This document shows, in pieces, positions 29,641 through 37,752 of a DNA stretch of 64,000 nucleotides. The notes beneath the pieces were generated by a model. The model was not told where the DNA came from. It did no database searches and worked only from the letters and a program-made list of their open reading frames with translations. This stretch comes from an uncultured Oscillospiraceae bacterium (GTDB lineage Bacteria > Bacillota > Clostridia > Oscillospirales > Ruminococcaceae). Location of the stretch: NCBI GenBank assembly GCA_910578255.1, contig CAJTQM010000002.1, positions 25,688 through 89,687 on the forward strand. The letters run 5' to 3'. The position numbers and the translations under genes were made by a program. Numbering within the stretch: position 1 is the stretch's first letter; each line of letters starts with the position of its first letter.

Positions 29641-29741
29641 ATCTTTTTTGAAAAACCGGATGGAGTTTTGCAGTTTTCCACAACACATCCTGCAAAAATA
29701 ACGTGTCCCTTTGTATAAAGCTACTATTTTTCGCCGGATAG

Positions 29742-29770
29742 TTGCTTTTTTTTGAAAAGCGTGTTATGAT
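29742..29770 (+). promoter_or_regulatory. Promoter of the rightward dap operon
   Basis: TTGCTT (29742-29747), a 17-base spacer and TATGAT (29765-29770) precede the lysine riboswitch, placing the transcript start near 29777. Confidence 0.75.
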
Positions 29771-29782
29771 GCGGACTATATT

Positions 29783-29940
29783 GATAGAGGCGCAAAAGCG
29801 ACGATCTTCCCCTGAGCCGGCGGGCGTTGAGGGGGTGGAAAAGCAATTTTGCCGAACTGGCCTTGGCAGGCGTGCCGGGCCGGTGGGCTTGCGGAGAAGA
29901 TCCGTAAGACTGTCTGCAATGAAAATGCAGGAGTGCTATC
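29783..29940 (+). ncRNA. Lysine riboswitch (L box)
   Basis: The conserved lysine-aptamer elements are present in order: GATAGAGGCGC at 29783-29793, AAAAGC...GCCGAACTGGC in the second arm, AAGACTGTCTGCA, and GGAGTGCTATC closing at 29940. P1 forms from GATAG (29783-29787) and CTATC (29936-29940). Lysine binding would favour the terminator that follows at 29978-30032 and shut off dapF-dapA-dapB-dapH, the expected feedback on lysine/diaminopimelate synthesis. Confidence 0.93.
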
Positions 29941-29977
29941 TTTAAACTCTTTACAAATAGGCGGGTCTGGGTAAAAC

Positions 29978-30032
29978 AGGCCGGATTGTATCGGGTCGGA
30001 AGGGCGCTCCCCTTTGCCGGCCTTTTTGTTTT
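29978..30032 (+). terminator. Expression-platform terminator of the lysine riboswitch
   Basis: AGGCCGG (29978-29984) pairs with CCGGCCT (30017-30023), followed by TTTTTGTTTT. A smaller GGGCGCTCCC hairpin lies in the loop. The left arm follows the aptamer by under 40 bases, as needed for a switch. Confidence 0.75.
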
Positions 30033-30115
30033 GCCAAAAAATCGGGCGAAAGGACTCTGTCCGGCGCATACAATGGCAAAAAGGCGGCGCATTTTATCTA
30101 AGGGGAGAGTGTAAA

Positions 30116-30238
30116 ATGAAGAAGACTGATTTCCTCTTTGCACGGGGGATGATGACGGCGGGCGGCGCTTTTTGCGAAAACGCCCGGGGAAAACCCGCCG
30201 TCCGTCTTGCAAAAACAACCGAAGCGGAGAGGGGATAG
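30116..30238 (+). CDS. Possible 40-residue leader ORF before dapF
   Basis: A short frame starting ATG 30116 after AAGGGGAG and ending TAG 30238, 3 bases before the dapF start. The peptide begins MKKTDFLFARGMM and has no recognised motif; one short hydrophobic patch is present. The ribosome-binding site for dapF (GAGGGG) lies inside its last codons, so its translation could couple to dapF. It may be a true microprotein, a translation-coupling leader, or a chance frame. Confidence 0.4.
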   Translation: MKKTDFLFARGMMTAGGAFCENARGKPAVRLAKTTEAERG

Positions 30239-30241
30239 AAG

Positions 30242-31057
30242 ATGCTGAAGATTACAAAATACCACGGCTGCGGCAATGACTTTATCATCCTACGGGAGGA
30301 GGACGCCGCCGGTTACCCGCTGGACCGGCTGATTCCGGCGGTCTGCGACCGGCATGCCGGCATTGGCGCCGACGGCTTCATTTTAGTGCGGACCCGGCCG
30401 CTGACCATGCTGTTTTATAACTGCGACGGGTCCCGCGCGCCCATGTGCGGCAACGGCATCCGCTGCTTCGCCAAATTTTGCCTGGACGAGGGTATTGTGG
30501 CAGAGGACCGGTTCGCGGTCGAGACGCTGGCAGGGGTCAAGACGGTGACGGTAGAAAGCCGGGAGCCGTTTTTTGCCAAAGTAGCCATGGGAAAGGCGGA
30601 TTTTTCCCCCCAGGCTGTGGGGGTGGACGCGCCGGGCCCGGTACTGGATTTTTCGGTTACGGCGCTGGGAAAAACTGTTCGGGTGGACAGCTTTTTTCTT
30701 TCCACCGTCCATACTGTCTGGTTTGTGGACGATCCGGAGGACCCGGACGCCCAGCGGCTGGCCGGCGCCATCTGCGAAAGTCCGATTTATAAGGAAAAAA
30801 CCAACGTCAACCTGGTGCGGGTGCTGGACCGGCGCACCATCCAAATGCGGACCTGGGAGCGGGGGGTCGGCATGACGCTGGCCTGCGGCACCGGAGCCTG
30901 CGCGGCGGCGCTGGACGCCTACCGGCTGGGAAAATGTGAAAACGAAGTGGAAATTTTATTGCCCAAAGGCCGTCTGACCATCCAAATCGACGAGGATGAA
31001 AGCGTATGGATGAGCGGTCCGGCCTGTCGGATTTTGAAGGGAGTATATGAAGGATGA
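30242..31057 (+). CDS. dapF: Diaminopimelate epimerase
   Basis: DapF interconverts LL- and meso-diaminopimelate with two catalytic cysteines. Both are visible in the 271-residue product: C69 in MCGNGIRC and C215 in ACGTGACA. The N-terminal YHGCGNDF is also characteristic. meso-Diaminopimelate feeds peptidoglycan and, after decarboxylation, lysine. It is the first enzyme gene of the riboswitch-controlled operon and overlaps dapA by 4 bases (ATGA). Confidence 0.96.
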   Translation: MLKITKYHGCGNDFIILREEDAAGYPLDRLIPAVCDRHAGIGADGFILVRTRPLTMLFYNCDGSRAPMCGNGIRCFAKFCLDEGIVAEDRFAVETLAGVKTVTVESREPFFAKVAMGKADFSPQAVGVDAPGPVLDFSVTALGKTVRVDSFFLSTVHTVWFVDDPEDPDAQRLAGAICESPIYKEKTNVNLVRVLDRRTIQMRTWERGVGMTLACGTGACAAALDAYRLGKCENEVEILLPKGRLTIQIDEDESVWMSGPACRILKGVYEG

Positions 31058-31941
31058 GAAATTTACAGGGATCGATTGTGGCGCTGATCACCCCGTTTCA
31101 CCCGGATGGAACGGTGAATTTTGAACGGCTGTGCCAGCTGATCGACTGGCAGATCGAACAGGGCACCGACGGGATTTTAGTGCTGGGGACCACCGGCGAA
31201 TCCTCGACCATGAGCCATGAGGAGGACGACGCGGTCTGCCGCTTTGCCATCGACCGGGTGGCCGGGCGGGTGCCGGTGATTGCAGGCAGCGGCTCCAACT
31301 CCACCGAAACCCAGTTGGAAAAAAGCGTAAAGTACGCCAAGATGGGGGCGGACGCTCTTTTGTGCATCACCCCTTACTACATCAAGGCCAACGCCGAGGG
31401 GATGTACCGCCATTTTGCCGACGTAGCCGACGCGGTGGATGTTCCGGTGATTTTGTATAACGTGCCGGGGCGAACCGGCTGTTCCATTCCGGTGGAAACG
31501 GTGGCGCGGCTGGCCAAACACCCGAACATCTGCGGGATCAAGGAAGCCAGCGGCGACATCTCCTACGCGGTGAAGATCGCCCGGTATCTGTCCGACGATT
31601 TTTGTATGTTCTGCGGCAACGACGACATTACCCTGCCTCTTCTGTCCCTGGGGGCCAAGGGAGTTATTTCGGTTTGGGCCAACGCCATGCCCGCCGCCTG
31701 CCATCAGATGGTGTCCGACTATCTGGCGGGGTCCCGGGAGACGGCGCTGGCGGCGCAATTGCGGTATCTTGATCTGATCAACGCTTTGTTTATGGAGGTA
31801 AACCCCATTCCGGTGAAAGAGGCCATGAACCTGATGGGGCTGGATGTAGGCGGTTACCGGCTTCCCTTGTGCCCTATGAGCGAAACGCACCGGGAACAGC
31901 TGGCTCAAATCATGCGGCAGGCAGGTCTTACCGTAAAATAG
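31054..31941 (+). CDS. dapA: 4-hydroxy-tetrahydrodipicolinate synthase
   Basis: DapA condenses pyruvate with aspartate semialdehyde, the committed step to lysine. The 295-residue product has the TIM-barrel markers GTTGES (about 45-50), the catalytic Tyr in TPYYIKAN, Arg/Gly in NVPGRTG, and the Schiff-base Lys in GIKEASGD. It starts at ATG 31054 inside the dapF stop. Confidence 0.96.
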   Translation: MRNLQGSIVALITPFHPDGTVNFERLCQLIDWQIEQGTDGILVLGTTGESSTMSHEEDDAVCRFAIDRVAGRVPVIAGSGSNSTETQLEKSVKYAKMGADALLCITPYYIKANAEGMYRHFADVADAVDVPVILYNVPGRTGCSIPVETVARLAKHPNICGIKEASGDISYAVKIARYLSDDFCMFCGNDDITLPLLSLGAKGVISVWANAMPAACHQMVSDYLAGSRETALAAQLRYLDLINALFMEVNPIPVKEAMNLMGLDVGGYRLPLCPMSETHREQLAQIMRQAGLTVK

Positions 31942-31969
31942 GGAGAATTTCTGCAAGGAGGGCTTTTGG

Positions 31970-32710
31970 ATGAAGCTTGTGCTGACCGGCTACGGAAAAA
32001 TGGGCCGGATGATCGAAGAAGAAGCCCAAAAAAGAGGATGGGAAGTTCTGGCGGCGCTGGACGGGCCGGATCTGGGCCGTTTAGAGACGCTGCTGGGCGC
32101 GGACCTGGTCATAGACTTTTCCCATCCGGATACACTGGGGCCGCTGGAGGGATACGTCCGGCGGACCAAAACGCCGCTTTTAAGCGGCACCACCGGCTAC
32201 AGCGAGGCGCATCTGGAGCGCCTGCGGCAGCTGGGATCGGTCGTACCGGTGCTTTATTCGGCCAATTACAGCCTGGGCATCGCCCTTTTGCGGCGAATGC
32301 TGGAGCAGTTCGGTCCGGCGCTGCTGGAAAGCTTTGAGCCGGAACTGGTGGAAAAGCACCACCGGCAGAAGGCGGACGCGCCCAGCGGCACCGCGCTTTT
32401 GCTGGCCGACGCTTTAGACCCGGCGCATCAGCTGCGCCGGATTTGCGGCCGGGAGGGTTTCTGCGGTGAAAGAGGCCGGGACGAGATGGGGCTTTTCTCG
32501 GTTCGGGGCGGCACGGTGGCGGGAGAGCACACCCTGTACTTTTTCGGCCAGGACGAGACCTTAAGCCTGACCCACTCCGCCGCCAGCCGCCGGATCTTTG
32601 CGGCGGGCGCGGTGAAGGCCGCGGCGCTTTTGGTCAAACGGTCCCCGGGCTTTTACACGCTGGATGAAATTCTGTTTTCGACCTCTGAGAAAGAAAGGAC
32701 AGATTTATAA
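31970..32710 (+). CDS. dapB: 4-hydroxy-tetrahydrodipicolinate reductase
   Basis: DapB is the NAD(P)H-dependent reductase after DapA. The 246-residue protein has an N-terminal Rossmann motif ([10 protein letters not shown]), DFSHPDT, SGTTGYS, and the active-site E-x-HH-x-K-x-DAPSGTA segment ([16 protein letters not shown]). It begins after AAGGAGG and shares one base of its stop with the dapH start. Confidence 0.95.
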   Translation: MKLVLTGYGKMGRMIEEEAQKRGWEVLAALDGPDLGRLETLLGADLVIDFSHPDTLGPLEGYVRRTKTPLLSGTTGYSEAHLERLRQLGSVVPVLYSANYSLGIALLRRMLEQFGPALLESFEPELVEKHHRQKADAPSGTALLLADALDPAHQLRRICGREGFCGERGRDEMGLFSVRGGTVAGEHTLYFFGQDETLSLTHSAASRRIFAAGAVKAAALLVKRSPGFYTLDEILFSTSEKERTDL

Positions 32711-33438
32711 TGAACGCACGAGAGATTATTGAATATATTCGAACCTCCCCCAAAACCACCCCGGTACGGGTGTGGCTGCAAACCTCGCAGCCGGTGGAGT
32801 TTCCCGGCGCACAGCAGTTTTTTGGCGGCAATGGTTTTTCGGTGGTTTTTGGCGATTGGGAGAAGATCCGCCCGGTGCTGGAAGAAAACCGGGAAAAGAT
32901 CCTCCTCCAGCAGGTGGAAAACGATGCGCGCAATTCCGCCATCCCTCTGCTGGACAAAAAGGGCATTCACGCCCGCATAGAGCCGGGGGCCATTATCCGC
33001 GAGCAGGTCCAGATCGGCGACAACGCGGTGATTATGATGGGCGCCATCCTCAATATCGGCGCGGTGGTCGGCGAAGAGACCATGATCGACATGGGCGCGG
33101 TTTTAGGCGGACGGGCCACGGTGGGCCGCCGTTGCCATATCGGCGCCGGCGCGGTGTTGGCCGGCGTGGTAGAGCCGCCCTCAGCCCAGCCGGTGGTTGT
33201 GGAGGACGACGTGCTCATCGGCGCCAATGCTGTGGTCATCGAGGGGGTGCGCATCGGTCAAGGGGCGATTGTCGCCGCCGGGTCGGTGGTGATCGAGGAC
33301 GTGGCCCCCGGCATGGTGGTGGCGGGAGTACCGGCGCGGGTCATCAAAAAAAAGGACGAAAAATCCATCCGCAAAACCGAACTGATCAGCGCTCTGCGGG
33401 AGTTGGCAGAAACAGGCCCGAAAGATGGGAAAGAGTAA
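32710..33438 (+). CDS. dapH: Tetrahydrodipicolinate N-acetyltransferase
   Basis: DapH acetylates tetrahydrodipicolinate with acetyl-CoA, committing this organism to the acetylase branch. The 242-residue product has an N-terminal alpha domain (about 1-85) followed by hexapeptide repeats of a left-handed beta helix ([20 protein letters not shown] onwards, then IGAGAVLAG and [11 protein letters not shown]). Presence of dapH, not the succinylase dapD, fits the linked N-acetyl deacetylase and aminotransferase. Last gene of the operon before a strong terminator. Confidence 0.95.
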   Translation: MNAREIIEYIRTSPKTTPVRVWLQTSQPVEFPGAQQFFGGNGFSVVFGDWEKIRPVLEENREKILLQQVENDARNSAIPLLDKKGIHARIEPGAIIREQVQIGDNAVIMMGAILNIGAVVGEETMIDMGAVLGGRATVGRRCHIGAGAVLAGVVEPPSAQPVVVEDDVLIGANAVVIEGVRIGQGAIVAAGSVVIEDVAPGMVVAGVPARVIKKKDEKSIRKTELISALRELAETGPKDGKE

Positions 33439-33467
33439 ACCGTTCGCCGGGAAAGAGGAATCGGGAG

Positions 33468-33494
33468 GAGCCGCTTTTTGTGCGGCTCTTTTTT
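33468..33494 (+). terminator. Terminator of the dap operon
   Basis: GAGCCGC (33468-33474) and GCGGCTC (33482-33488) form a 7-bp stem followed by TTTTTT. Confidence 0.9.
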
Positions 33495-33581
33495 CGTTTT
33501 AGAAAAATTTTTCCTGCCGGACCAGTCTGACGCCAAAAAGAAGGCCAATTCGCAAAATCTGTTCTGCAAAGGAAGAAGGGA

Positions 33582-33611
33582 TTGTTTTTTTCGGTGGGGA
33601 TTTGTTATAAT
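33582..33611 (+). promoter_or_regulatory. Promoter of the glycosyltransferase gene
   Basis: TTGTTT (33582-33587) and TATAAT (33606-33611) are 18 bases apart. The leader that follows (33618-33700) can fold: AAAGCC (33641-33646) with GGCTTT (33685-33690), GCCT/AGGC and a CGCAAAAGCG hairpin, then a T-rich stretch, so a weak attenuator is possible. Confidence 0.65.
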
Positions 33612-33828
33612 ACTATAGATAAAAGTTTTTTTAAAGCCCAGCGTAAGCCTTTAAGCGATACGGCGCAAAAGCGTTCGGGCAGGCGGCTTTTGTGTGTTTT
33701 TCGGGAGGTGAGACATTTTGCAGAACGGGAAAAATTCGGCCCCGGATTTTAAAAAGGTGAAGAAAATCGAATCCCCTGATCGTTCCTTTAGCAAAGGAAG
33801 AAAAAGAAAGAAAAAAGGGGGATTTTCG

Positions 33829-34884
33829 ATGATTGTCATCAATATGCTTTCTACGGCAGGGATGACCAAAGGCCATGGGGTGCTTTCCGCTTTCGAGGAG
33901 CAGACCCGCCTGGTCAGCGAGGGCCTGGGCCCGGGATATACCATCTTGATCAACAGCTGGAAAAAAGCGGATATTCTGCATTTTCACACGATCAACCCGA
34001 CATTTTTGCTGCGAAGCTGGTTTACCAGCGCGGTAAAGGTGGGATATGTTCACTTTCTGCCCCAAACGCTGGAGGGATCCATCCGGCTGCCCCGCTTTAT
34101 CCATAAGCTGCTTTGCAAATATGTTTTGCTTTTTTATAAATCCATGGACAAGCTGATTGTGGTAAACCCGTCCTTCATCCCCAAGCTGGTGGAATGCGGG
34201 ATCCCGGAGGAAAAGGTCGCCTATATCCCCAATTTTGTGGACGACGAGCAGTTTTTCCCCCTTGAAGAGCAAGAGCGAGAACGCGCCCGTGAAAAGCTCG
34301 GACTGCGCGGGGGGGGGGTACTTACGGTTTTGTGTGCCGGGCAGATGCAAAAGCGTAAGGGCTTTCTGGACTTTCTGGAAACGGCTCGCCGCTGCCCGGA
34401 TATGCAGTTTGTCTGGGCGGGCGGCTTCTCCTTTGGAAAAATTACCGACGGCTATAACGAAATCCAACGGGCGGTGGAAACCCTGCCTGCCAATGTGACC
34501 TTAACAGGCATTGTGCCTAGGGAGGATATGAACGAACTTTACAACGCGGCGGACGTTTTCTTTCTGCCGTCCTTCGACGAGTTGTTCCCCATGACCCTTT
34601 TAGAGGCAATGTGCTGCCGCAAGCCGATTCTGGTGCGGGATCTGGACCTCTATCCCTGTATTTTAGAGGGGTATTACACTGCGGCCTCGGATGTGGACGG
34701 CTTTGTCCGGGAACTGCGGGCGCTGACCGATCCGGCCGTTCGCCAGACGGCGGCAAATCGGTCTGCCGAAGGGCACCAGCGATACACCAAGCAGGCGGTG
34801 CTCTCCTATTGGAAAAACTGCTACGCCTCTTTATTGCCGCAGGCCCAGCCGGTTCCCCAGGCGCGGGGTGACCTGCATTTATGA
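33829..34884 (+). CDS. Family-4 glycosyltransferase with an internal 10-G tract
   Basis: A 351-residue GT-B fold glycosyltransferase. The N-half includes GHGVLSAFEEQ and ILHFHTINPTF; the C-half has the nucleotide-sugar site GxxxxxKG (CAGQMQKRKGFLDFL) and EX7E-like SFDELFPMTLLEAMCCRKP. Co-translation with a VTT-domain membrane protein and the overall pattern suggest a membrane-lipid or surface glycan acceptor, which is inference. ATG 33829 starts the conserved core; TTG 33718 in frame has a stronger ribosome-binding site (GGGAGGTGAG) and would add a basic 37-residue extension. Ten consecutive Gs at 34309-34318 encode Gly-Gly-Gly near residue 161; slippage there would frameshift the gene. Confidence 0.85.
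   Translation: MIVINMLSTAGMTKGHGVLSAFEEQTRLVSEGLGPGYTILINSWKKADILHFHTINPTFLLRSWFTSAVKVGYVHFLPQTLEGSIRLPRFIHKLLCKYVLLFYKSMDKLIVVNPSFIPKLVECGIPEEKVAYIPNFVDDEQFFPLEEQERERAREKLGLRGGGVLTVLCAGQMQKRKGFLDFLETARRCPDMQFVWAGGFSFGKITDGYNEIQRAVETLPANVTLTGIVPREDMNELYNAADVFFLPSFDELFPMTLLEAMCCRKPILVRDLDLYPCILEGYYTAASDVDGFVRELRALTDPAVRQTAANRSAEGHQRYTKQAVLSYWKNCYASLLPQAQPVPQARGDLHL
34309..34318 (+). repeat. G10 homopolymer in the glycosyltransferase gene
   Basis: Ten uninterrupted Gs between CGC and TA, read as GGG GGG GGG G in the coding frame. A loss or gain of one base would truncate the enzyme between its two Rossmann domains. One of only two such tracts seen in the window. Confidence 0.95.
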
Positions 34885-35477
34885 GCATGCCCGGAGGAAA
34901 AATCTTTAGCACAGCGGTGACGGTCATCGGCATTCTCATTTCGTTGATTTTGGTCATCGTGGGACTGAAAATGGGGGTATTTACCTCCCCGGAGACGTTG
35001 CAGACCTTTTTGCAGAGTACCGGGATCTGGGCGCCGCTGGCTTTTGTGGCGATCCAGATTTTGCAGGTGGTGTTTCCCATCGTCCCCGGTGGACTCACCT
35101 GCGTGGCGGGAGTTTTGATGTTTGGACCGGTGTGGGGATTTGTTTACAATTATACGGGGATCTGTGTCGGATCCGGCATCAATTTTTTCCTGGCCAAAAA
35201 ATATGGACGGCCTTTTGTGGAACGTTCCGTCTCGGAAAAGGTGTGGGGGAAATATATCAAGTGGCTGGATTCCCCCAAGTTTGATCTGTATTTTGCGCTG
35301 GCGATCTTTCTGCCGGTGGCGCCGGACGATTTTCTCTGCCTGCTGGCGGGGCTGACGCCGATGAAATTCCGGCGGTTCGCGGCCATCATCCTGCTGGGCA
35401 AGCCCCTGTCCCTGCTGGCCTACAGCTGGGGACTGGCCGCCGCGCTGAGTTGGGTGGCCCAGTTTTTTGCCCGGTGA
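34881..35477 (+). CDS. TVP38/TMEM64 (VTT-domain) membrane protein
   Basis: A 198-residue integral membrane protein of the DedA/VTT superfamily. The central signature region VFPIVPGGLTCVAGVLMFG followed by GSGINFFLAKKYGRPFVE is characteristic, with about five helices. Relatives act in lipid scrambling or undecaprenyl/phospholipid handling. It starts inside the glycosyltransferase stop (ATGA at 34881-34884), so the two are translationally coupled and may act on the same lipid-linked substrate. Confidence 0.88.
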   Translation: MSMPGGKIFSTAVTVIGILISLILVIVGLKMGVFTSPETLQTFLQSTGIWAPLAFVAIQILQVVFPIVPGGLTCVAGVLMFGPVWGFVYNYTGICVGSGINFFLAKKYGRPFVERSVSEKVWGKYIKWLDSPKFDLYFALAIFLPVAPDDFLCLLAGLTPMKFRRFAAIILLGKPLSLLAYSWGLAAALSWVAQFFAR

Positions 35478-35497
35478 GAATGCCGGAAAGTCTGTCT

Positions 35498-35540
35498 ATC
35501 CCAAAAGGCGAAGGCGCGTTTTTCGTCTTTTGGGATTTTT
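35498..35540 (+). terminator. Terminator after the VTT-domain gene
   Basis: ATCCCAAAAG (35498-35507) pairs with CTTTTGGGAT (35527-35536), then TTTT. The loop contains a further CGAA/TTCG pairing. Confidence 0.85.
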
Positions 35541-35565
35541 ACTCTAAAAAAGGGGGATTAACCCA

Positions 35566-36174
35566 ATGACCGAACGAGAAAAAATGCTGTCCGGGCAGCT
35601 GTACGATCCGTCAGATCAGGAACTTTCCGGCCTACGGCAAAAGGCTTTTCGGCTGGTGGAGCAGTTTAACCGCCTGCAAAAGGAGGACGCCGCCGCCCAG
35701 AGGGAAATTTTACAGAAGCTTTTGGGCGGAATGGGGAAAAACGTGACCTTCCGGGCGGCGGTGCGGTTCGACTACGGCTGTAACACCTATATCGGGGACA
35801 ACTGCTATTTTAATTTTAACGCGGTGTTTTTAGACTGCGCCCCCATCCGCATCGGTTCCAACGTGATGGTGGGACCCGGCGGCTCTTTCTTTACGGCGCT
35901 GCATCCTCTGTTAGCCCAAGAGCGCAACGCCCGTACCGACCCGGACGGCCGCCGGTACAATCTGGAATATGCCAAGCCCATCACCGTTGAAGACGACGTA
36001 TGGCTGGGCGGCGGCGTGATTGTCAACGGCGGGGTAACCATCGGCCGCGGCGCGGTCATCGGCTCGGGCAGCGTGGTCACCCGGGATATCCCGTCGGGAG
36101 TTTTGGCCGCGGGGATTCCCTGCCGGGTGATCCGGCCCATCACCGAGGAGGATCGGATGGAACCGACAAAATAA
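35566..36174 (+). CDS. Maltose/galactoside-type O-acetyltransferase
   Basis: A 202-residue hexapeptide-repeat acetyltransferase of the Maa/LacA type. The N-terminal helical cap begins MTEREKMLSGQLYDPSDQEL, and the beta-helix part has the family segments FDYGCNTYIGDNCYFNFN, the active-site His in FFTALHPL and the cap VWLGGGVIVNGGVTIG. These enzymes acetylate sugars with acetyl-CoA; the natural acceptor here is unknown. It has its own AAAGGGGG signal and a downstream terminator. Confidence 0.92.
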   Translation: MTEREKMLSGQLYDPSDQELSGLRQKAFRLVEQFNRLQKEDAAAQREILQKLLGGMGKNVTFRAAVRFDYGCNTYIGDNCYFNFNAVFLDCAPIRIGSNVMVGPGGSFFTALHPLLAQERNARTDPDGRRYNLEYAKPITVEDDVWLGGGVIVNGGVTIGRGAVIGSGSVVTRDIPSGVLAAGIPCRVIRPITEEDRMEPTK

Positions 36175-36178
36175 AGCG

Positions 36179-36217
36179 AAAAAACTTCGGAAGATTTTTT
36201 GTCTTCCGAAGTTTTTT
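36179..36217. terminator. Bidirectional terminator between acetyltransferase and mnmM
   Basis: AAAAAACTTCGGAAGA (36179-36194) and TCTTCCGAAGTTTTTT (36202-36217) are perfect complements with A- and T-runs outside, usable by both convergent units. Confidence 0.9.
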
Positions 36218-36234
36218 TGCGGGAAAAATCCCGG

Positions 36235-36786
36235 CTATTTTCGCCGCTCCACCGCCAGAATGTACGGGCAGTCGGGCACATGGATCAGCCGATGAAGCAG
36301 TACGTCGTACCGCTTGGGGTTCAGGGCAGACAGCTTTTTTTGCAGGGACTCCCCCTCCAGCCTTCCCTCCTGGTGGCCGGGATAGACCACAACGACCAAA
36401 ACGCCTCCCACCCGCAGCAGGGCCATAGCCTTGTCCACCGCCTCCAGGGTGGTTTCCCGGCGGGTGGTGATCGTTTTGTCCGCCCAGGGCAGATAGCCTA
36501 AATTAAACAGCCCTGCGTCCAGCGGCGTTTGGATGTACTGGTCCAGATGGCTGTGGCTGTCCAGAATCAGACGGACGTTTTCCCCGGCGTGGTGCTCAGC
36601 CAGCAGCTTTTTGGTGGCGTCCAGCGCGGCGAGCTGGATGTCGAAGGCCCAGACGGTCCCGCCGGGAAGGGCCTGGGCCAAAAACAGGGTGTCGTGGCCG
36701 TTGCCCATGGTAAAATCCGCCGCTGTCCCGCCGGGACGAAGGGCGGGCCGGATCAGATCCTTGGCGGTTTGCAGTATGCTTTGCAT
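36235..36786 (-). CDS. mnmM: tRNA 5-(aminomethyl)-2-thiouridine methyltransferase MnmM (YtqB family)
   Basis: A 183-residue SAM methyltransferase of the family once called rRNA_methylase/YtqB, shown in Bacillus and Staphylococcus to finish the mnm5s2U34 tRNA modification. Motif I is DFTMGNGHDTLFLA (about 24-37); the family signatures FNLGYLPWADKTITT and VVYPGHQEG are both present. Its ATG follows AAGGAGG, and it lies 15 bases after ytqA, the usual partner. Confidence 0.88.
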   Translation of the reverse strand: MQSILQTAKDLIRPALRPGGTAADFTMGNGHDTLFLAQALPGGTVWAFDIQLAALDATKKLLAEHHAGENVRLILDSHSHLDQYIQTPLDAGLFNLGYLPWADKTITTRRETTLEAVDKAMALLRVGGVLVVVVYPGHQEGRLEGESLQKKLSALNPKRYDVLLHRLIHVPDCPYILAVERRK

Positions 36787-36801
36787 AAAAAGCGCCTCCT
36801 T

Positions 36802-37752
36802 TTATGGCTGGAATTCTGGGGAAAACCGCGCCCCCTGCACCGTGCCCCGGCGGGACAGTTCCCGGTCAATGGCGTTTAATACCTCCCGCTTGCGAACGCT
36901 CCACAAGGGCCCGATCAGCGACCGGCGGTCCCCGTCGCCGGTTAGACGCTGGATCACCGTTTCCGGCGGCAGCAGTTCCAGCTGGTCGCAGATCAGCCGG
37001 ACGTATGCTTCCTTTTCCAAAAGCGGGAAAGGCGCCGTCTCATATTGGGCGGCCAGATCGGTCCCCCGCAATAGGTGCAGCAGATGCAGCTTGACCGCGA
37101 AAGGCCGAAGCGCCGCCACATGCCGGACCGATTGGCGCATCATCTCTTCGGTTTCCCCCGGCAGCCCGTTGATCAGGTGGACGCACACCGGGATGCTTCG
37201 GTCGGTCAGCGCCCGGTATCCGGCCAGAAAGGCGGCGTAGTCGTGGCCGCGGTTGATTTGCCGGGCGGTTTGATCATGGACCGTTTGCAGACCCAGTTCT
37301 ACCGTAAGGTCGGTGCGGCGGGCCAAATCCGCCAGATAGTCCAGCACCGGGGGCGGCAGGCAGTCGGCCCGGGTGGCGATGGAAAGCCCCACGACGCCGG
37401 GCAGCGCCAGCGCCGCCTCGAATTTTTCCTGCAGAACGGGCAGCGGCGCATAGGTGTTGGTGCCCGCCTGAAAATACGCGATAGAAAGCGATTCCGGCCA
37501 TTTTTTTGCAAATATTTCCCGCATCCCAAAAAACTGCTCCGGGATAGAAAGGGCCGGATCGCCGCCAAAATCGCCGCCGCGGTTCCCCGAACAGAAGCTG
37601 CACCCGCCGCTGCCGCAGGTCCCGTCCCGGTTGGGACAGGAAAAGCCGGCGTTTAGGGGGATTTTGCAGACCTTCTGGCCGTATTTTTGGCGCAGATAAT
37701 AACTCCAGGTATGGTAACGCTTATTGTCGCAGGAATAGGAAAAACCGGTCAT
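36802..37752 (-). CDS. ytqA: Radical SAM protein of the YtqA/TIGR01212 family
   Basis: A 316-residue radical SAM enzyme. The cluster-binding Cys lie in GFSCPNRDGTCGSGGCSFC, a spacing particular to this family. The following AYFQAGTNTYAPL and the LGLQTVHDQTARQINRGHDY segments are also diagnostic. Its chemical role is not settled; consistent pairing with mnmM suggests a link to tRNA modification. The start ATG 37752 overlaps the stop of the FkbM gene (ATGA). The frame is open further into that gene but without a ribosome-binding site. Confidence 0.88.
   Translation of the reverse strand: MTGFSYSCDNKRYHTWSYYLRQKYGQKVCKIPLNAGFSCPNRDGTCGSGGCSFCSGNRGGDFGGDPALSIPEQFFGMREIFAKKWPESLSIAYFQAGTNTYAPLPVLQEKFEAALALPGVVGLSIATRADCLPPPVLDYLADLARRTDLTVELGLQTVHDQTARQINRGHDYAAFLAGYRALTDRSIPVCVHLINGLPGETEEMMRQSVRHVAALRPFAVKLHLLHLLRGTDLAAQYETAPFPLLEKEAYVRLICDQLELLPPETVIQRLTGDGDRRSLIGPLWSVRKREVLNAIDRELSRRGTVQGARFSPEFQP

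Noticed and set aside
29674-29682. TTTTCCACA DnaA-box match between the divergent dap operons
   Set aside because: A single isolated box 20 kb from the origin cluster; expected by chance. It sits in a TTTTGCAG/CTGCAAAA inverted repeat of unknown meaning.
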